This document shows positions 38,321 to 51,677 of a stretch of DNA of 64,000 nt, one piece after another. The position numbers and the translations under genes are program-made. The DNA comes from Streptomyces sp. ICC1 (GTDB taxonomy: Bacteria; Actinomycetota; Actinomycetes; Streptomycetales; Streptomycetaceae). Location: contig NZ_CP030287.1 in the NCBI RefSeq assembly GCF_003287935.1, positions 1,178,001-1,242,000 on the forward strand, read 5' to 3'. Position 1 is the stretch's first letter. Every line of letters begins with the position of its first letter. A model generated the notes under the pieces. The model made no database searches, had not been told where the DNA came from, and worked only from the letters and a program-made list of their open reading frames with translations.

Positions 38321-40015
38321 TTGACGTCACCCCATCTCCTCGCGCCCACCCCTCCTTCCGAGGAATCGGAGCAGTACACGGTCGGCGTCGACTTCGGCAC
38401 GCTGTCGGGCCGCGCCGTGGTGGTGCGGGTTCGCGACGGTCAGGAACTGGCCGCGGCGGTCCACGCCTACCGGCACGGCGTCATCGACCGGTACCTGCCG
38501 CACGGCGGTGCGCCGCTGCCTCCGGACTGGGCCCTGCAACACCCCCAGGACTGGCGGGACGTACTGCGTCACGCCGTCCCGCAGGCCCTGGCGGCGGCGG
38601 GGATCGATCCCGCCGCGGTGATCGGCATCGCCACCGACTTCACCGCCTGCACCGTCCTGCCCACGCTGGCCGACGGGACTCCCCTCGCCGAGACCGAGCT
38701 CGCCGGACGGCCGCACGCGTGGCCCAAGCTGTGGAAGCACCACTCCGCCCAGTCCCATGCCGACCGCATCAACGAACTCGCCCACGCCCGTGGGGAGAAG
38801 TGGATCGCCCGCTACGGCGGCCGGATCTCCGCCGAGTGGCAGTTCGCGAAGGCGCTCCAGGTCCTGGAGGAGGATCCGCTCGTCTACGAAAGCTGCGCGC
38901 GGTGGATCGAAGCCGCCGACTGGATCGTGTGGCAGCTCACCGGAACCGAGTCCCGCAACGCCTGCACCGCCGGATACAAGGGCATCCACCAGGACGGCGC
39001 CTACCCGAGCGAGGAGTACCTGGCCGCGCTGAACCCCCGGTTCGCCGACTTCGCACGCACCCGCCTCGAATTCCCCCTCTCCGCTCTGGGCTCACGAGTG
39101 GGCTCGCTCAGTACGGTGGCGGCAGCGTGGACAGGGCTGCGCCCCGGCATCGCCGTGGCCGCGGGCAACGTCGACGCCCATGTCACCGCGGCGGCGGCCC
39201 AGGCCGTCGAGGACGGACAACTGCTCGCCATCATGGGGACCTCCACCTGCCACGTCGTGAACGCCCCCGTCCTTGCCGACGTCCCCGGCATCTGCGGTGT
39301 CGTGGGCGGCGGGATCGTCGAGGGAACCTACGGCTACGAGGCCGGCCAGAGCGCGGTCGGCGACATCTTCGCCTGGGTACTGGACCAAGGCGTCCCGTCG
39401 GACTACCTCGCCGAGGCCGCCGACCGCGGCGAGGACCTGCACACCCTGCTGACCCGGAAGGCCGCCGGCCAGCCGGTCGGCGGACACGGACTGGTCGCCC
39501 TCGACTGGCTGAACGGCAACCGTTCGGTCCTCGTCGACCACCACCTCTCCGGAGTCATCGTGGGTCTCACCCTCGCGACCCGCCCCGAGGACGTCTACCG
39601 CGCACTGCTCGAAGCCACCGCGTTCGGCACCCGCGTCATCGTGGAGACCCTGGAAGCAGGCGGCGTACCGGTCCACGAGTTCATCGTCGCCGGCGGACTG
39701 GCCAAGAACGAACTGCTGATGCAGATCTACTCCGACGTGCTGCGCCGCCCCGTCTCCCTCGCGGCGTCCGACCAGGGCCCCGCCCTCGGGTCGGCCATCC
39801 ACGCCGCCGTAGCCGCCGGCGCGCACAGCGACGTACGGACGGCCACCGCCGCCATGGGGCGCCGACTGCCGGCCGTCTACCTGCCCGACGCCTCCCGGGC
39901 CGACGCTTACGACGCCCTCTTCGCCGAATACCGGCTCCTGCACGACCACTTCGCCACTGATGGCCTGCTGCACCGCCTGAGGCACATCCGCGACACGACC
40001 CACACCGCGGGCTGA
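38321..40015 (+). CDS. araB: L-ribulokinase
   Basis: A 564-residue cytoplasmic FGGY-family kinase phosphorylating L-ribulose with ATP. The N-terminal phosphate loop is [17 protein letters not shown]. AraB-specific features include [16 protein letters not shown] and [17 protein letters not shown]. The second domain carries GTSTCHVVN and [21 protein letters not shown] chose TTG 38321, seven bases after AAAGG; it gives the family's normal N-terminus, whereas longer frames run through the promoter. It is followed 83 bases later by araA. Expression should be controlled by the operator at 38199. Confidence 0.93.
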   Translation: MTSPHLLAPTPPSEESEQYTVGVDFGTLSGRAVVVRVRDGQELAAAVHAYRHGVIDRYLPHGGAPLPPDWALQHPQDWRDVLRHAVPQALAAAGIDPAAVIGIATDFTACTVLPTLADGTPLAETELAGRPHAWPKLWKHHSAQSHADRINELAHARGEKWIARYGGRISAEWQFAKALQVLEEDPLVYESCARWIEAADWIVWQLTGTESRNACTAGYKGIHQDGAYPSEEYLAALNPRFADFARTRLEFPLSALGSRVGSLSTVAAAWTGLRPGIAVAAGNVDAHVTAAAAQAVEDGQLLAIMGTSTCHVVNAPVLADVPGICGVVGGGIVEGTYGYEAGQSAVGDIFAWVLDQGVPSDYLAEAADRGEDLHTLLTRKAAGQPVGGHGLVALDWLNGNRSVLVDHHLSGVIVGLTLATRPEDVYRALLEATAFGTRVIVETLEAGGVPVHEFIVAGGLAKNELLMQIYSDVLRRPVSLAASDQGPALGSAIHAAVAAGAHSDVRTATAAMGRRLPAVYLPDASRADAYDALFAEYRLLHDHFATDGLLHRLRHIRDTTHTAG

Positions 40016-40098
40016 CCCCCGCCCCCGTTTTCGTTCCCGAATCCCCACCCGCGCGCCGCCCTCGCCAGCGCTGCGGGACGTCACCTTCAGGAGTCCAT

Positions 40099-41610
40099 GT
40101 GCCCAGCCGAACATTCCCCGCCCAGGAGATCTGGTTCCTCACCGGCAGCCAAGGCCTGTACGGGGAGGAGACACTGAAGCAGGTCGCCGAACAGTCGCGG
40201 CAGATAGCCACCGCGCTGGCCGACGCCTCCGGCATTCCCGCGCGTGTGGTGTGGAAGCCGGTACTGACCGACGCCGACGCCATCCGCCGGGTGTGCCTCG
40301 ACGCGAACGCCGACGACCGGTGCATCGGGCTCATCGCCTGGATGCACACCTTCTCGCCGGCCAAGATGTGGATCGCCGGACTGGACGCGCTACGCAAGCC
40401 GTTGCTGCACCTCCACACGCAGTCGAACGTGGCCCTGCCCTGGGACACCATCGACATGGACTTCATGAACCTCAACCAAGCCGCCCACGGAGACCGCGAG
40501 TTCGGGCACATCCAGACCCGTCTCGGCGTACCCCGCAAGACCGTAGCCGGCCACGTCACCGATCCGATGACGAGCGCACGCGTCGCGGTCTGGGCGCGGG
40601 CGGCCGCCGCAAGATCCGAACTGGCCACCCTCAAGGTCGCCCGCTTCGGCGACAACATGCGCGACGTGGCCGTCACCGAGGGCGACAAGGTCGAGGCCCA
40701 GCTGCGCTTCGGCGTCTCCGTCAACACCTACGGCGTCAACGACCTGGTGGAGGTCGTCGACGGCGCGGACGAGACCGAGGTGGCTTCCCTCGTCGAGGAG
40801 TACGCCGACCTGTACGACCTGGCGCCGGAACTGCGACCGGGCGGCGAACGGCACGACGCGCTGCGTTACGCGGCCCGCATCGAAGCCGGCCTGCGCACCT
40901 TCCTCGAAACGGGCGGCTTCGGAGCCTTCACCACCAACTTCGAGGACCTGGGCGGACTGCGCCAGCTGCCCGGCCTCGCCGTGCAGCGGCTCATGGCCCA
41001 GGGGTACGGCTTCGGAGGAGAGGGCGACTGGAAGACCGCCGTCCTGCTGCGCGCCCTCAAAGTGGCTGCCGCCGGCCTCCCGGGCGGCACCTCTTTCATG
41101 GAGGACTACACCTACGACCTGACACCCGGCAACGAGCTCATCCTCGGTGCGCACATGCTGGAAGTCTGCCCCACCATCGCCGCCGCCAGGCCCAGCTGCG
41201 AGATCCACCCCCTCGGCATCGGCGGGCGGGAGGACCCGGTGCGCCTGGTGTTCGACGCGGCCCCCGGCCCGGCCGTGGTGGTCGGGCTCGCCGACCTCGG
41301 CGACCGCTTCCGCCTGATCGCCAACGACATCGACGTGGTGGCGCCCCCTCACCCGCTGCCCGCCCTGCCCGTTGCCCGCGCGGTCTGGCGGCCCCGCCCC
41401 GACCTGCGGACCTCCACCGAATCCTGGCTGACGGCCGGAGGACCGCACCACACCGTCCTCAGCACCGCCCTGACCTCCGACCACCTCGACGACCTAGCGG
41501 AAATGCTCCGCCTGGAACTCGCCCTCATCGACGAGACCACCGCCCCGAGGCAGTTCCGGCGCGATCTCCGCTGGAACCAGGCGTACTACCGGCTGGCACT
41601 GGGGCTGTGA
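40099..41610 (+). CDS. araA: L-arabinose isomerase
   Basis: A 503-residue cytoplasmic Mn-dependent enzyme converting L-arabinose to L-ribulose. The full family pattern is visible: [58 protein letters not shown], and the metal-site regions [24 protein letters not shown] and [20 protein letters not shown] 40099 has CAGGAG upstream; a nearby ATG is out of frame. It is the second gene of araBA. About 90 bases downstream a hairpin (41700-41726) could end transcription, and beyond it are fragments of a ruined ABC ATPase. Confidence 0.96.
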   Translation: MPSRTFPAQEIWFLTGSQGLYGEETLKQVAEQSRQIATALADASGIPARVVWKPVLTDADAIRRVCLDANADDRCIGLIAWMHTFSPAKMWIAGLDALRKPLLHLHTQSNVALPWDTIDMDFMNLNQAAHGDREFGHIQTRLGVPRKTVAGHVTDPMTSARVAVWARAAAARSELATLKVARFGDNMRDVAVTEGDKVEAQLRFGVSVNTYGVNDLVEVVDGADETEVASLVEEYADLYDLAPELRPGGERHDALRYAARIEAGLRTFLETGGFGAFTTNFEDLGGLRQLPGLAVQRLMAQGYGFGGEGDWKTAVLLRALKVAAAGLPGGTSFMEDYTYDLTPGNELILGAHMLEVCPTIAAARPSCEIHPLGIGGREDPVRLVFDAAPGPAVVVGLADLGDRFRLIANDIDVVAPPHPLPALPVARAVWRPRPDLRTSTESWLTAGGPHHTVLSTALTSDHLDDLAEMLRLELALIDETTAPRQFRRDLRWNQAYYRLALGL

Positions 41611-41699
41611 ACCGCTCGAAGCCCGGGGCCTCCCGCCGTCACCCGTAACGACGCCGCCCGGGGTTCCGGGAGAGCGGGTGACGGATGGACGCGTAGAGG

Positions 41700-41726
41700 C
41701 CGGGCAGGCCCTTGCGGGCTGCCCGG
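41700..41726 (+). terminator. Probable araBA terminator
   Basis: CCGGGCAG...CTGCCCGG with an inner CCC/GGG and a TTGC loop; one bulged base. It lies 90 bases beyond the araA stop. Confidence 0.55.
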
Positions 41727-41815
41727 GTTCCACGGTGAGGGAGAAGGGCTCGACGGCGTGGGAGTCCCGGCCCGCAGCTCTTGCTGACGTCGCGCAACGC
41801 AATGGAACGACTCAT
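41719..41815 (-). pseudogene. 5' fragment of a sugar ABC ATPase gene
   Basis: On the minus strand from ATG 41815 the frame reads MSRSIALRDVSKSCG. After a one-base frameshift it reads DSHAVEPFSLTVEPGQ. This is the start of an MsiK/MalK-type ATPase, ending before Walker A. The matching 3' half lies immediately to the right on the opposite strand. Confidence 0.65.
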
Positions 41816-41829
41816 AACGATCCGCCCGG

Positions 41830-42140
41830 AGCTGGGGTTGGCGGGGATGGGGGACGAGCCGCTTTCGAGTCTGGACTCGAAGCCGCGCGGCCATCTGCGG
41901 GCCGTGATCTCCCGGCTGACCGCCGAACTGGGCGTCACCACCGTGCATGTGACGCACGATCAACCCGAGGCCAGGTCTCTCGGCCGCGTGGCGGTCATGC
42001 GCGGCGGCGTCCTCCAGCAGCCGTGGTGCGCACCGGACCCCATGTCCGGGTGCGGGCGGGCGCCCAGATTCCACTGCTGGGTCGATCTGGGGCAGCTGTA
42101 CGTGTTCGATCACGCCCGGCGCCGGGCCGGCCGGGCGTCC
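41830..42140 (+). pseudogene. 3' fragment of a sugar ABC ATPase gene
   Basis: The plus strand reads MGDEPLSSLDSK, then LRAVISRLTAELGVTTVHVT and HDQPEARSLGRVAVMRGG. These are the Walker B/D-loop and H-loop of a CUT1-type ATPase. The C-terminal part is broken into two frames (TGPHVRVRAGAQIPL, then VDLGQLYVFDHA). Walker A and the LSGGQ signature are missing. It abuts, back to back, the 5' fragment on the minus strand, so the gene was scrambled by an inversion with loss. Confidence 0.7.
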
Positions 42141-42145
42141 TGGCA

Positions 42146-42172
42146 CGGTGAGCCTTTCCGGTCACAGCACAA
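42146..42172. repeat. End fragment of the CTAG MITE-like element
   Basis: On the minus strand it reads TTGTGCTGTGACCGGAAAGG, then CTCACCG, matching the left end of the element at 14263. The outer CTAG has become TTG-type sequence and the other end is missing. It lies one base beyond the ROK gene stop codon. Confidence 0.6.
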
Positions 42173-42173
42173 G

Positions 42174-43385
42174 TCAGCGGATGGGCAGGCGGGTGGGGTC
42201 GGCGATGATCTGTTGGACCGTCGACCATGCCGCACCCAGGACCGGTCCGCGGCGCCCCAGGGCGGAGGGGCGTACCGCCTCCGGGTTCCAGGGCCGGACG
42301 GTGACCCTCGCCGCCAGTTCGGCGCGTACCGACGGGAGGAGCCAGTCGGCGAGTTCGGTGTAGGCGCCGCCCAGCACGAGGCCGTCCGGGTCGATCAGGT
42401 TCACCGCCGAGGTCAGGGCGAGGCCCAGGGCCCGCCCTGCGCGGTCCAGGGCGCGCAGGGTCGCGGCGTCCCCGGCGGCTGCCCGCTCGGCGAGCAGGGC
42501 CACCGGGTCGCCGACGTGTCCCAGCCCGGCCTCGCGCAGTACGGCCGCTTCGCCCGCGTACTGCTCCAGGCAGCCGCGTGCCCCGCAGGCGCAAGGGGCG
42601 CCCTCCGGGTGGACGGGCAGGTGCCCGAGTTCGCCCGCGAAGCCGCGGGCGCCCCGGAACAGCTGCCCGCCGATGACCAGTGCGGCGCCGATTCCGGCCT
42701 CGGCGGAGACGTGTACGAAGGTCTCGGCGGGGTTGCCCCGGTGCCACTGCTCGGCCAGCGCCCCGAGGTTGGCTTCGTTCTCCGGCTCGGGCGCGGTATC
42801 GGGGTCGGGCCAGTGGTCGGCGGGGCGGACGGCTTGCCAGCCGAGGTTGGGAGCGTTCGCGACCAGTCCGCCCGGCTCGTTCGGCACCACCCCCGGCACG
42901 GCCAGGACGCGTCCCTCGACGCGCAGGCCGAGGGCCGCGGCCTCGGACTCCGCTTCGGCGCCCAGCGCGGCGGCCTCCGCCAGCACCTCTCCGGCCGGCC
43001 GGCCCGCGTTGGCCCGCTCCACGCGACGCCAGACCCGGGGTTCACCGCGCAGGTCCACGACGCACGCGGCGAGATGGGTGACGCCGATCTCCAGGCCGAG
43101 GCCCGCGGGACCCCGGTCGTTCAGGGCCAGCGCCCGTCCGGGACGGCCGACCCGTCCGCTGGGCGCGGTCTCCGTCTCGGTCAGCGCTCCCCGGCCAATG
43201 AGCTCGTCGACCATGGAGGAGACGGCCGGCCTGGTCAGGCCCGTGTGCCCGGCCACGTCCGCCCGGGAGAGCGGTCCGTGCGCGGCGACCACGCCGATCA
43301 CCACCGCGAGGTTCCGCCGGCGCATCCCCTGCTGCGAGGCGGGCTCGACTTCCATGCCGCCGCTCGCCCTGCCGGTCCCCGTCAT
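42174..43385 (-). CDS. xylR: ROK-family repressor of xylose genes, XylR-like
   Basis: A 403-residue regulator. A winged-helix N-terminus (RRNLAVVIGVVAAHGPLSRADV, in shorter form LSRADVAGHTGLTRPAVSSM) precedes a ROK sugar-kinase-like domain with GLGLEIGVTHLAACVVDL, the zinc motif CACGARGCLEQY and LVLGGAYTEL. ROK repressors of this kind bind xylose or glucose. ATG 43385 has AGGAGGG upstream; an internal ATG at 43355 is an alternative. It follows xylB by 13 bases in one operon, divergent from xylA, with an AT-rich inverted repeat in the xylA-xylB gap as the likely operator. It ends at a MITE fragment. Confidence 0.85.
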   Translation of the reverse strand: MTGTGRASGGMEVEPASQQGMRRRNLAVVIGVVAAHGPLSRADVAGHTGLTRPAVSSMVDELIGRGALTETETAPSGRVGRPGRALALNDRGPAGLGLEIGVTHLAACVVDLRGEPRVWRRVERANAGRPAGEVLAEAAALGAEAESEAAALGLRVEGRVLAVPGVVPNEPGGLVANAPNLGWQAVRPADHWPDPDTAPEPENEANLGALAEQWHRGNPAETFVHVSAEAGIGAALVIGGQLFRGARGFAGELGHLPVHPEGAPCACGARGCLEQYAGEAAVLREAGLGHVGDPVALLAERAAAGDAATLRALDRAGRALGLALTSAVNLIDPDGLVLGGAYTELADWLLPSVRAELAARVTVRPWNPEAVRPSALGRRGPVLGAAWSTVQQIIADPTRLPIR

Positions 43386-43398
43386 CGACCCGACCCTC

Positions 43399-44829
43399 CT
43401 ATCGTTCTCCCGGCGGGACCTCCTGCAGGGCCCGCGCCCGCCGCAGCGTACTGGTGATCCGTTCGAGCGTGTCGTCGTCACGGGGTACGGGCTCCAGTAC
43501 CCGGCCCTCTGCGGTCCGCCAGCGCCGGGCGACGGCGTCGGCGGGCTCACCGGTGAGCAGTGCGGCGGCCTGGGCGGCGGCCCCGAGCGCGACCAGTTCC
43601 CGGGCTTCGGGCACCTGGACCGCTCGTCCGGACAGTCGTAGGACCGTCCTCTGCCAGGCCCTGCCGCGAGCTCCGCCGCCGATCAGCAGCAGTGGTTCGT
43701 CGGGGGCGGGGCTCTCGCCTCCGGCACGCAGCACGTCGTCCAGGGCCGCGAGCAGGGCGTGGGCGGCTCCGTCGTAGGCGGCCTGGAGCAGCCGGCCCGG
43801 GGTGGTGTCGTGGCGCAGGCCGTGGACCAGGCCGGAAGCGCCCGGGAGGTCGGGGGTGCGCTCGCCGTCCAGGTAGGGAAGCACCACCACCGTGCCGCCG
43901 CTCTCGACGTCCTCGCGGTCGCGGCCGACGAGGGCGGCGAAGCGGTCGACGGCGAGGGTGCAGTTGAGCGTGCAGGCGAGCGGCAGCCAGCCGCCGAGGG
44001 CATCGGCGAAGCCGGCGACGGTTCCGCTCGGGTCGGCGGGCCGGGTCCGGCCGACGGCATAGACGGTGCCGGAGGTACCGAGGCTCAGCACCGGACGTCC
44101 GGGGGGCAGGCCCAGGCCGAGGGCGGCGGCCATGTTGTCGCCGGTCCCGGTCGCCACCAGTGCGCCCTCGCGCAGCGGCATCCCGGCCCGGACGACGCCT
44201 GCCCGGGCTCCCGGCGCCAGGACCTGCGGCAGCAGCCCGGGGTCGAGGCCGATCCGGCCGAGGACGTCCTGGTCGTAGCCGTCCGGGCCCCACCAGCCGG
44301 TTCCCGACGCGTCCCCGCGGTCCGTCACCGCCTCACCGGTCAGCCGCTCCGTCAGGAAGTCGTGGGGAAGCCGGACGGCTGCGACGCGGTCGGCGGCGGC
44401 ACGCTCGTTCGTGTGCAGCCAGGCCCACTTGGCGGCCGTGAAGGCGGCCGTGGGGACGCTTCCGGTGCGGCGGGCGAGCTCTGCCGCGCCGAACGCGGCC
44501 GCGAGTTCGGCGGCCTGCGGGGCGGAGCGGACGTCGTTCCAGAGCAGTGCCGGGCGCACCGGCCGTCCGGCCGCGTCGAGGGTGACCAGGCCGTGCTGCT
44601 GGCCGGCGATCGAGCAGGCGGCGGCGCGATCGGCCCGGCCGGTGCCCGTCATGGCCTCGCCGAGCGCCCGCCACCACTGTTCGGGGTCGCTCTCGCGTCC
44701 GGCGCCCGCGCTGACGGCGTGAGCGGCGCGGCCCTCGCCCAGGACGGCGCCGGTGTCCAGGTCGACGGCGAGGGCCTTGGTGGCCTGGGTCGAGCTGTCG
44801 ACACCGATCACGACACGCTGAGCAGACAT
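43399..44829 (-). CDS. xylB: Xylulokinase
   Basis: A 476-residue cytoplasmic FGGY kinase phosphorylating D-xylulose to xylulose-5-phosphate. Motifs: [41 protein letters not shown], the second-domain phosphate site [13 protein letters not shown], and [20 protein letters not shown] 44829 has GGAGGAA upstream. It is divergent from xylA over 93 bases and co-transcribed with the ROK regulator. Its product is the same intermediate made by AraD, where the xylose and arabinose routes meet. Confidence 0.95.
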   Translation of the reverse strand: MSAQRVVIGVDSSTQATKALAVDLDTGAVLGEGRAAHAVSAGAGRESDPEQWWRALGEAMTGTGRADRAAACSIAGQQHGLVTLDAAGRPVRPALLWNDVRSAPQAAELAAAFGAAELARRTGSVPTAAFTAAKWAWLHTNERAAADRVAAVRLPHDFLTERLTGEAVTDRGDASGTGWWGPDGYDQDVLGRIGLDPGLLPQVLAPGARAGVVRAGMPLREGALVATGTGDNMAAALGLGLPPGRPVLSLGTSGTVYAVGRTRPADPSGTVAGFADALGGWLPLACTLNCTLAVDRFAALVGRDREDVESGGTVVVLPYLDGERTPDLPGASGLVHGLRHDTTPGRLLQAAYDGAAHALLAALDDVLRAGGESPAPDEPLLLIGGGARGRAWQRTVLRLSGRAVQVPEARELVALGAAAQAAALLTGEPADAVARRWRTAEGRVLEPVPRDDDTLERITSTLRRARALQEVPPGER

Positions 44830-44867
44830 GCGTTCCTCCGGTGGGGTTCCTTCTGGCGTGTCCGCAT

Positions 44868-44897
44868 ACTAATTTGTTTTTCGCCATTACAAATAGT
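44868..44897. promoter_or_regulatory. Probable ROK operator/promoter region between xylA and xylB
   Basis: ACTAATTTGT (44868-44877) and ACAAATAGT (44889-44897) form an imperfect inverted repeat in a strikingly AT-rich patch. AATTTG/CAAATT-like half-sites are typical of ROK repressors. Confidence 0.6.
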
Positions 44898-44922
44898 CCT
44901 CGGCCCAGATCCGGAGCGCCTC

Positions 44923-46095
44923 ATGACCAGCGACCCGCTCGTCCCCACCCCCGCGCACAGGTTCACCTTCGGCCTGTGGACCGTCGGCTGGCAGGGCCGG
45001 GACCCCTTCGGCGACGCCACCCGACCCGCCCTCGACCCGGTCGAGAGCGTGGAGCGGCTGGCCGGGCTCGGCGCCTACGGCGTCACGTTCCACGACGACG
45101 ACCTGATCCCCTTCGGCGCCGGCGAGGCCGCCCGCGAGCAGGCGGTCAAGCGTTTTCGCACCGCACTCGACACGGCCGGGCTGAAGGTCCCGATGGCCAC
45201 CACCAACCTCTTCACCCACCCGGTGTTCAAGGACGGCGCCTTCACCGCGAACGACCGGGACGTACGCCGGTACGCGCTCCGCAAGACGATCCGCAACATC
45301 GACCTGGCCGTGGAACTCGGCGCCTCGGTCTACGTCGCCTGGGGCGGCCGCGAAGGCGCGGAGTCGGGCGCGGCCAAGGACGTGCGCTCCGCCCTCGACC
45401 GACTGAAGGAGGCCTTCGACCTGCTGGGCGAGTACGTCGAGAACCAGGGATACGACCTGCGCTTCGCGATCGAACCCAAGCCCAACGAGCCGCGCGGCGA
45501 CATCCTGCTGCCCACCATCGGCCACGCCCTGGCGTTCATCAACGAGCTGGAGCGGCCCGAGCGGGTCGGCCTCAACCCGGAGGTCGGCCACGAGCAGATG
45601 GCCGGGCTGAACTTCCCGCACGGCATCGCCCAGGCCCTGTGGCACGACAAGCTGTTCCACATCGACCTCAACGGCCAGACGGGCATCAAGTACGACCAGG
45701 ACCTGCGCTTCGGTGCGGGCGACCTGCGCCAGGCCTTCTGGCTGGTCGACCTGCTGGAGTCGGCCGGCTACGACGGCCCCCGTCACTTCGACTTCAAGCC
45801 GCCGCGCACCGAGGACTCCGCCGGCGTCTGGGCTTCGGCGGCCGGCTGCATGCGCAACTACCTGCTCCTGGCGGAGCGCGCCCGCGCCTTCCGGACCGAT
45901 CCGGAGGTCCGGGCCGCGCTCGCCGCCTCCCGGCTGCCCGAACTGGCCCTCCCCACCGCCGCGGACGGCCTGGCCGGGCTGCTGGCCGACCCGACCGCCT
46001 TCGAAGCATTCGACGTCGACGCCGCCGCCCGCCACGGCATGGCCTTCGAGCACCTGGACCAGCTCGCCCTCGAACACCTCCTCGGTGCCCGCTGA
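44923..46095 (+). CDS. xylA: D-xylose isomerase
   Basis: A 390-residue cytoplasmic class I enzyme, the size of the well-studied Streptomyces glucose isomerases. Motifs: [18 protein letters not shown], the catalytic His in [26 protein letters not shown], the metal Glu and Lys in [39 protein letters not shown] and [11 protein letters not shown]. It converts xylose to xylulose. ATG 44923 has CCGGAG upstream. It is divergent from xylB and followed by two strong tandem terminators. Confidence 0.97.
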   Translation: MTSDPLVPTPAHRFTFGLWTVGWQGRDPFGDATRPALDPVESVERLAGLGAYGVTFHDDDLIPFGAGEAAREQAVKRFRTALDTAGLKVPMATTNLFTHPVFKDGAFTANDRDVRRYALRKTIRNIDLAVELGASVYVAWGGREGAESGAAKDVRSALDRLKEAFDLLGEYVENQGYDLRFAIEPKPNEPRGDILLPTIGHALAFINELERPERVGLNPEVGHEQMAGLNFPHGIAQALWHDKLFHIDLNGQTGIKYDQDLRFGAGDLRQAFWLVDLLESAGYDGPRHFDFKPPRTEDSAGVWASAAGCMRNYLLLAERARAFRTDPEVRAALAASRLPELALPTAADGLAGLLADPTAFEAFDVDAAARHGMAFEHLDQLALEHLLGAR

Positions 46096-46109
46096 GCCGG
46101 TGTACCCAA

Positions 46110-46141
46110 GAGCCGGGCCGTGGCGTTCCACGGCCCGGCTC
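46110..46141 (+). terminator. xylA terminator 1
   Basis: A perfect 14-bp stem GAGCCGGGCCGTGG with its complement and a CGTT loop, 14 bases after xylA. Confidence 0.8.
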
Positions 46142-46169
46142 CGCTACGCCTTGGCCGCCGGTACAGGAT

Positions 46170-46204
46170 GAGGAACCCCAGCCGATGCGCGGCTGGGGTT
46201 CCTC
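46170..46204. terminator. xylA/GH62 terminator 2
   Basis: A perfect 14-bp stem GAGGAACCCCAGCC with its complement and a 7-base loop, in tandem with the previous hairpin, between xylA and the convergent GH62 gene. Confidence 0.8.
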
Positions 46205-46308
46205 GGTGCGGCGAGCATCGGTCAGCAGGTGGAGTTGCCCACGCCGTAAACCGCTCGTCTACGCGTCGACGGACCGCACCCCATCGCGATCACCGCGGTT
46301 CAGGCGGG

Positions 46309-48757
<2,449 letters not shown>

Positions 48758-48786
48758 TTGACGGCACACTTGTGAGCGTTAACACT
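48758..48786 (+). promoter_or_regulatory. Promoter with lac-like operator for the second CUT2 importer
   Basis: TTGACG (48758-48763), 17 bases and AACACT (48781-48786). The operator TTGTGAGCGTTAACAC (48770-48785) is identical to the one at the GH127 promoter, with the same spacing. Confidence 0.75.
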
Positions 48787-48929
48787 CAGGTATCGCCAGG
48801 CCGGAGCCGCCGCGAACCCGGACTTCACACAGTGCGAGGAGACGACTCCCGGCCGGCCCCGCTCGACCGCTTCCGGCTTCTCCCAACCGGGTCGCACCGT
48901 GCCGGTCGCGGAACATCACTGGAGGAACT

Positions 48930-50024
48930 GTGCGGAAGCTTTCAGCGGGCCTTGTCACCCTGGGTCTGACGCTGTCGCTGGCAGCCTGCGGCCAGAGCGC
49001 CAACGGAGCAGGCGAGGGTGGGGCCGGCGGGGAGGTCAAAGGCGGCCTCGTCGGCATCGCGATGCCGACCAAGTCGTCGGAGCGCTGGATCAACGACGGC
49101 AACAACATGGTCAAGGAGTTCCAGGCCAAGGGTTACAAGACCGATCTCCAGTACGGCGACAACGTCGTGGAGAACCAGGTCTCCCAGGTGGAGAACATGA
49201 TCACCAAGGGCGCCAAGCTGCTGGTGATCGCCGCCATCGACGGTTCCTCGCTCACCAACGTGCTGCAGAAGGCCGCCGACGCCCACATCCCCGTCATCTC
49301 CTACGACCGGCTGATCCGCGGCACCGGGAACGTCGACTACTACGCGACCTTCGACAACCACAAGGTCGGCGTCCTCCAGGGCAGTTACATCGTCGACAAG
49401 CTCGGCCTCAAGGACGGCAAGGGCCCGTTCAACATCGAGCTGTTCGCCGGCTCGCCGGACGACAACAACGCCACGTTCTTCTTCAACGGTGCGATGAGCG
49501 TCCTCAAGCCGTACATCGACGACAAGAAGCTGGTCGTGCAGAGCGGCCAGACCTCCTTCAACCAGATCGCCACGCTGCGCTGGGACGGCGGCCTCGCCCA
49601 GTCCCGGATGGACAACCTGCTGAGCAAGTCGTACACCGCCGCCCGCGTCGACGCCGTGCTCTCGCCGTACGACGGCATCTCGATCGGCATCATCTCCTCG
49701 CTCAAGGGCGTCGGCTACGGTGCCGGCCAGCCCATTCCCGTCGTCACGGGCCAGGACGGCGAGCTGGCCTCGGTGAAGTCGATCATCGCGGGCGAGCAGA
49801 CCCAGACCGTCTACAAGGACACCCGCCAACTGGCCAAGTCCGCAGTCCAGATGGGCGACGCGCTGCTGACGGGCGGCAAGCCCGAGGTCAACGACACCGG
49901 CCAGTACAACAACGGCGTCAAGACCGTACCGGCGCAGCTGCTCCAGCCGGTCAGCGTCGACAAGGAGAACTACCAGAAGGTCCTGGTGGACAGCGGCCAG
50001 TACACCGCGGACCAGCTCAAGTAG
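48930..50024 (+). CDS. chvE: ChvE-like multiple-monosaccharide-binding lipoprotein
   Basis: A 364-residue exported lipoprotein (lipobox SLAAC). The mature part follows the ChvE/xylose-binding pattern: [47 protein letters not shown] [21 protein letters not shown], and [20 protein letters not shown]. Such proteins bind xylose, arabinose, galactose or glucose. GTG 48930 has GGAGGA upstream. It is the first gene of an SBP-ATPase-permease operon under a lac-like operator, so arabinose or mixed pentose uptake is likely (inference). Confidence 0.88.
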   Translation: MRKLSAGLVTLGLTLSLAACGQSANGAGEGGAGGEVKGGLVGIAMPTKSSERWINDGNNMVKEFQAKGYKTDLQYGDNVVENQVSQVENMITKGAKLLVIAAIDGSSLTNVLQKAADAHIPVISYDRLIRGTGNVDYYATFDNHKVGVLQGSYIVDKLGLKDGKGPFNIELFAGSPDDNNATFFFNGAMSVLKPYIDDKKLVVQSGQTSFNQIATLRWDGGLAQSRMDNLLSKSYTAARVDAVLSPYDGISIGIISSLKGVGYGAGQPIPVVTGQDGELASVKSIIAGEQTQTVYKDTRQLAKSAVQMGDALLTGGKPEVNDTGQYNNGVKTVPAQLLQPVSVDKENYQKVLVDSGQYTADQLK

Positions 50025-50063
50025 CCCACGGAGCCCGACCGACGGGTCCGGCGACGACGAAAC

Positions 50064-50104
50064 GGCGGTGCGACGCCCACGGGACCGCCCGGCGCCGCAC
50101 CGCC
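50064..50104 (+). terminator. Intercistronic hairpin after the binding-protein gene
   Basis: GGCGGTGCG and CGCACCGCC, a 9-bp stem with a 23-base loop that includes further GC pairing; a probable partial terminator favouring binding-protein mRNA. Confidence 0.5.
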
Positions 50105-50126
50105 CCGATGATACGGATGCACAACC

Positions 50127-51674
50127 ATGGCCCGACCCGTTCTCGAGATGCGGTCAATCAGCAAGACGTTTCCCGGTGTGAAGGCCCTCTCCGAAGTCAA
50201 CCTCACCGTCACCGCGGGTGAGGTGCACGCCGTCTGCGGTGAGAACGGCGCCGGCAAGTCCACGCTGATGAAGGTACTCAGCGGGGTCCACCCCCATGGC
50301 GGCTACCAGGGCGAGATCTACTTCGAGGGCGAGCCCTGCCGCTTCAAGGACATCCGGGCCAGCGAGCAGCGCGGCATCGTGATCATCCACCAGGAACTCG
50401 CGCTGGTGCCCTACCTGTCCATCGCCGAGAACATCTTCCTCGGCAACGAGCACGCCACCCGGGGCGTCATCAGCTGGCACAAGACGCTGACCCACGCCGC
50501 CGCACTGATCCGGCAGGTCGGACTCGACGAGAGCCCGCACACCAGGATCGCCGATCTCGGCGTGGGCAAACAGCAGTTGGTCGAGATCGCCAAGGCGCTC
50601 GCCAAGAAGGTCAAACTGCTCATCCTGGACGAGCCGACGGCCGCCCTGAACGACGAGGACAGCCGCAAGCTGCTCGACCTGATCCTCGAACTCAAGGCGC
50701 AGGGCATCTCCTGCATCCTCATCTCGCACAAGCTGAACGAAATCGCCCGGGTCGCCGATGCCGTCACCATCCTGCGCGACGGGCGGACCATCGAGACGAT
50801 CGCGATCGGTCCCGAGGGCATCTCCGAGGAGCGGATCATCCGCGGCATGGTCGGCCGCGACCTGGAACACCGCTACCCCGAGCGCGCCTCCGAGATCGGC
50901 GAGGTCGCCTTCGAGATCGAGGACTGGAGCGTCCAACACCCGATCGACCACCGGCGCAAGGTGGTCGACGGCGTCTCGCTCAACGTCCGTCGAGGCGAGA
51001 TCGTCGGCATCGCCGGCCTCATGGGCGCCGGCCGCACCGAACTGGCCATGAGCGTCTTCGGCCGCTCGTACGGGCGATGGACCGGCGGCCGGGTGCGGCT
51101 GGACGGCCGGGAGATCCGTACCCGGACGGTGCCGGAGGCGATCGGGCACGGCATCGCATACGTGACCGAGGACCGCAAGCAGCTCGGCCTCAACCTGGGC
51201 GACGACATCAGCCGGAACATCTCTCTGAGCGCCCTCGGCAAGGTCGCCCGGCGGGGCTGGGTCGACCGGCACGAGGAGGCGAGGGTCGCCGAATCGTTCC
51301 GGCGGACCATGAACATCAAGGCCCCCTCGGTGTTCGCGGAGACCGGCAAACTCAGCGGCGGCAACCAGCAGAAGGTCGTCCTCAGCAAGTGGATCTTCGC
51401 CGAGCCGGACGTGCTGATACTCGACGAACCCACCCGGGGCATCGACATCGGCGCCAAGGCGGAGATCTACACCGTCATCGCCGAACTCGCCGCCCAGGGC
51501 AAGGCGGTGCTCGTCATCTCCTCCGAACTCCCCGAACTCCTGGGCATGTGCGACCGGATCTACACCATGGCCGCAGGCCGGATCACCGGTGAGGTCAACC
51601 GCGCGGACGCCACCCAGGAATCCCTCATGCGGCTCATGACCATGAGCGCGGCATACCCCGACAAGCAGGTGTGA
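50127..51674 (+). CDS. mmsA: CUT2 sugar ABC importer ATPase, MmsA/XylG-like
   Basis: A 515-residue cytoplasmic ATPase with two fused ABC domains. First: Walker [10 protein letters not shown] and [21 protein letters not shown], signature [15 protein letters not shown], Walker [12 protein letters not shown]. Second: [16 protein letters not shown] in place of Walker [28 protein letters not shown] and [16 protein letters not shown] 50127 has only a weak ribosome binding site. It lies 102 bases after the binding-protein gene across a hairpin, and 3 bases before the permease gene. Confidence 0.92.
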   Translation: MARPVLEMRSISKTFPGVKALSEVNLTVTAGEVHAVCGENGAGKSTLMKVLSGVHPHGGYQGEIYFEGEPCRFKDIRASEQRGIVIIHQELALVPYLSIAENIFLGNEHATRGVISWHKTLTHAAALIRQVGLDESPHTRIADLGVGKQQLVEIAKALAKKVKLLILDEPTAALNDEDSRKLLDLILELKAQGISCILISHKLNEIARVADAVTILRDGRTIETIAIGPEGISEERIIRGMVGRDLEHRYPERASEIGEVAFEIEDWSVQHPIDHRRKVVDGVSLNVRRGEIVGIAGLMGAGRTELAMSVFGRSYGRWTGGRVRLDGREIRTRTVPEAIGHGIAYVTEDRKQLGLNLGDDISRNISLSALGKVARRGWVDRHEEARVAESFRRTMNIKAPSVFAETGKLSGGNQQKVVLSKWIFAEPDVLILDEPTRGIDIGAKAEIYTVIAELAAQGKAVLVISSELPELLGMCDRIYTMAAGRITGEVNRADATQESLMRLMTMSAAYPDKQV

Positions 51675-51677
51675 GGC

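Noticed and set aside
41678..42151. Long plus-strand frame over the ABC ATPase remnant as a gene of its own
   Set aside because: Its translation is not protein-like; the recognisable ATPase pieces are in other frames.
42172..42346. Full second end of the MITE fragment near the ROK gene
   Set aside because: I searched both sides and found only one terminal sequence, so only an end fragment is reported.
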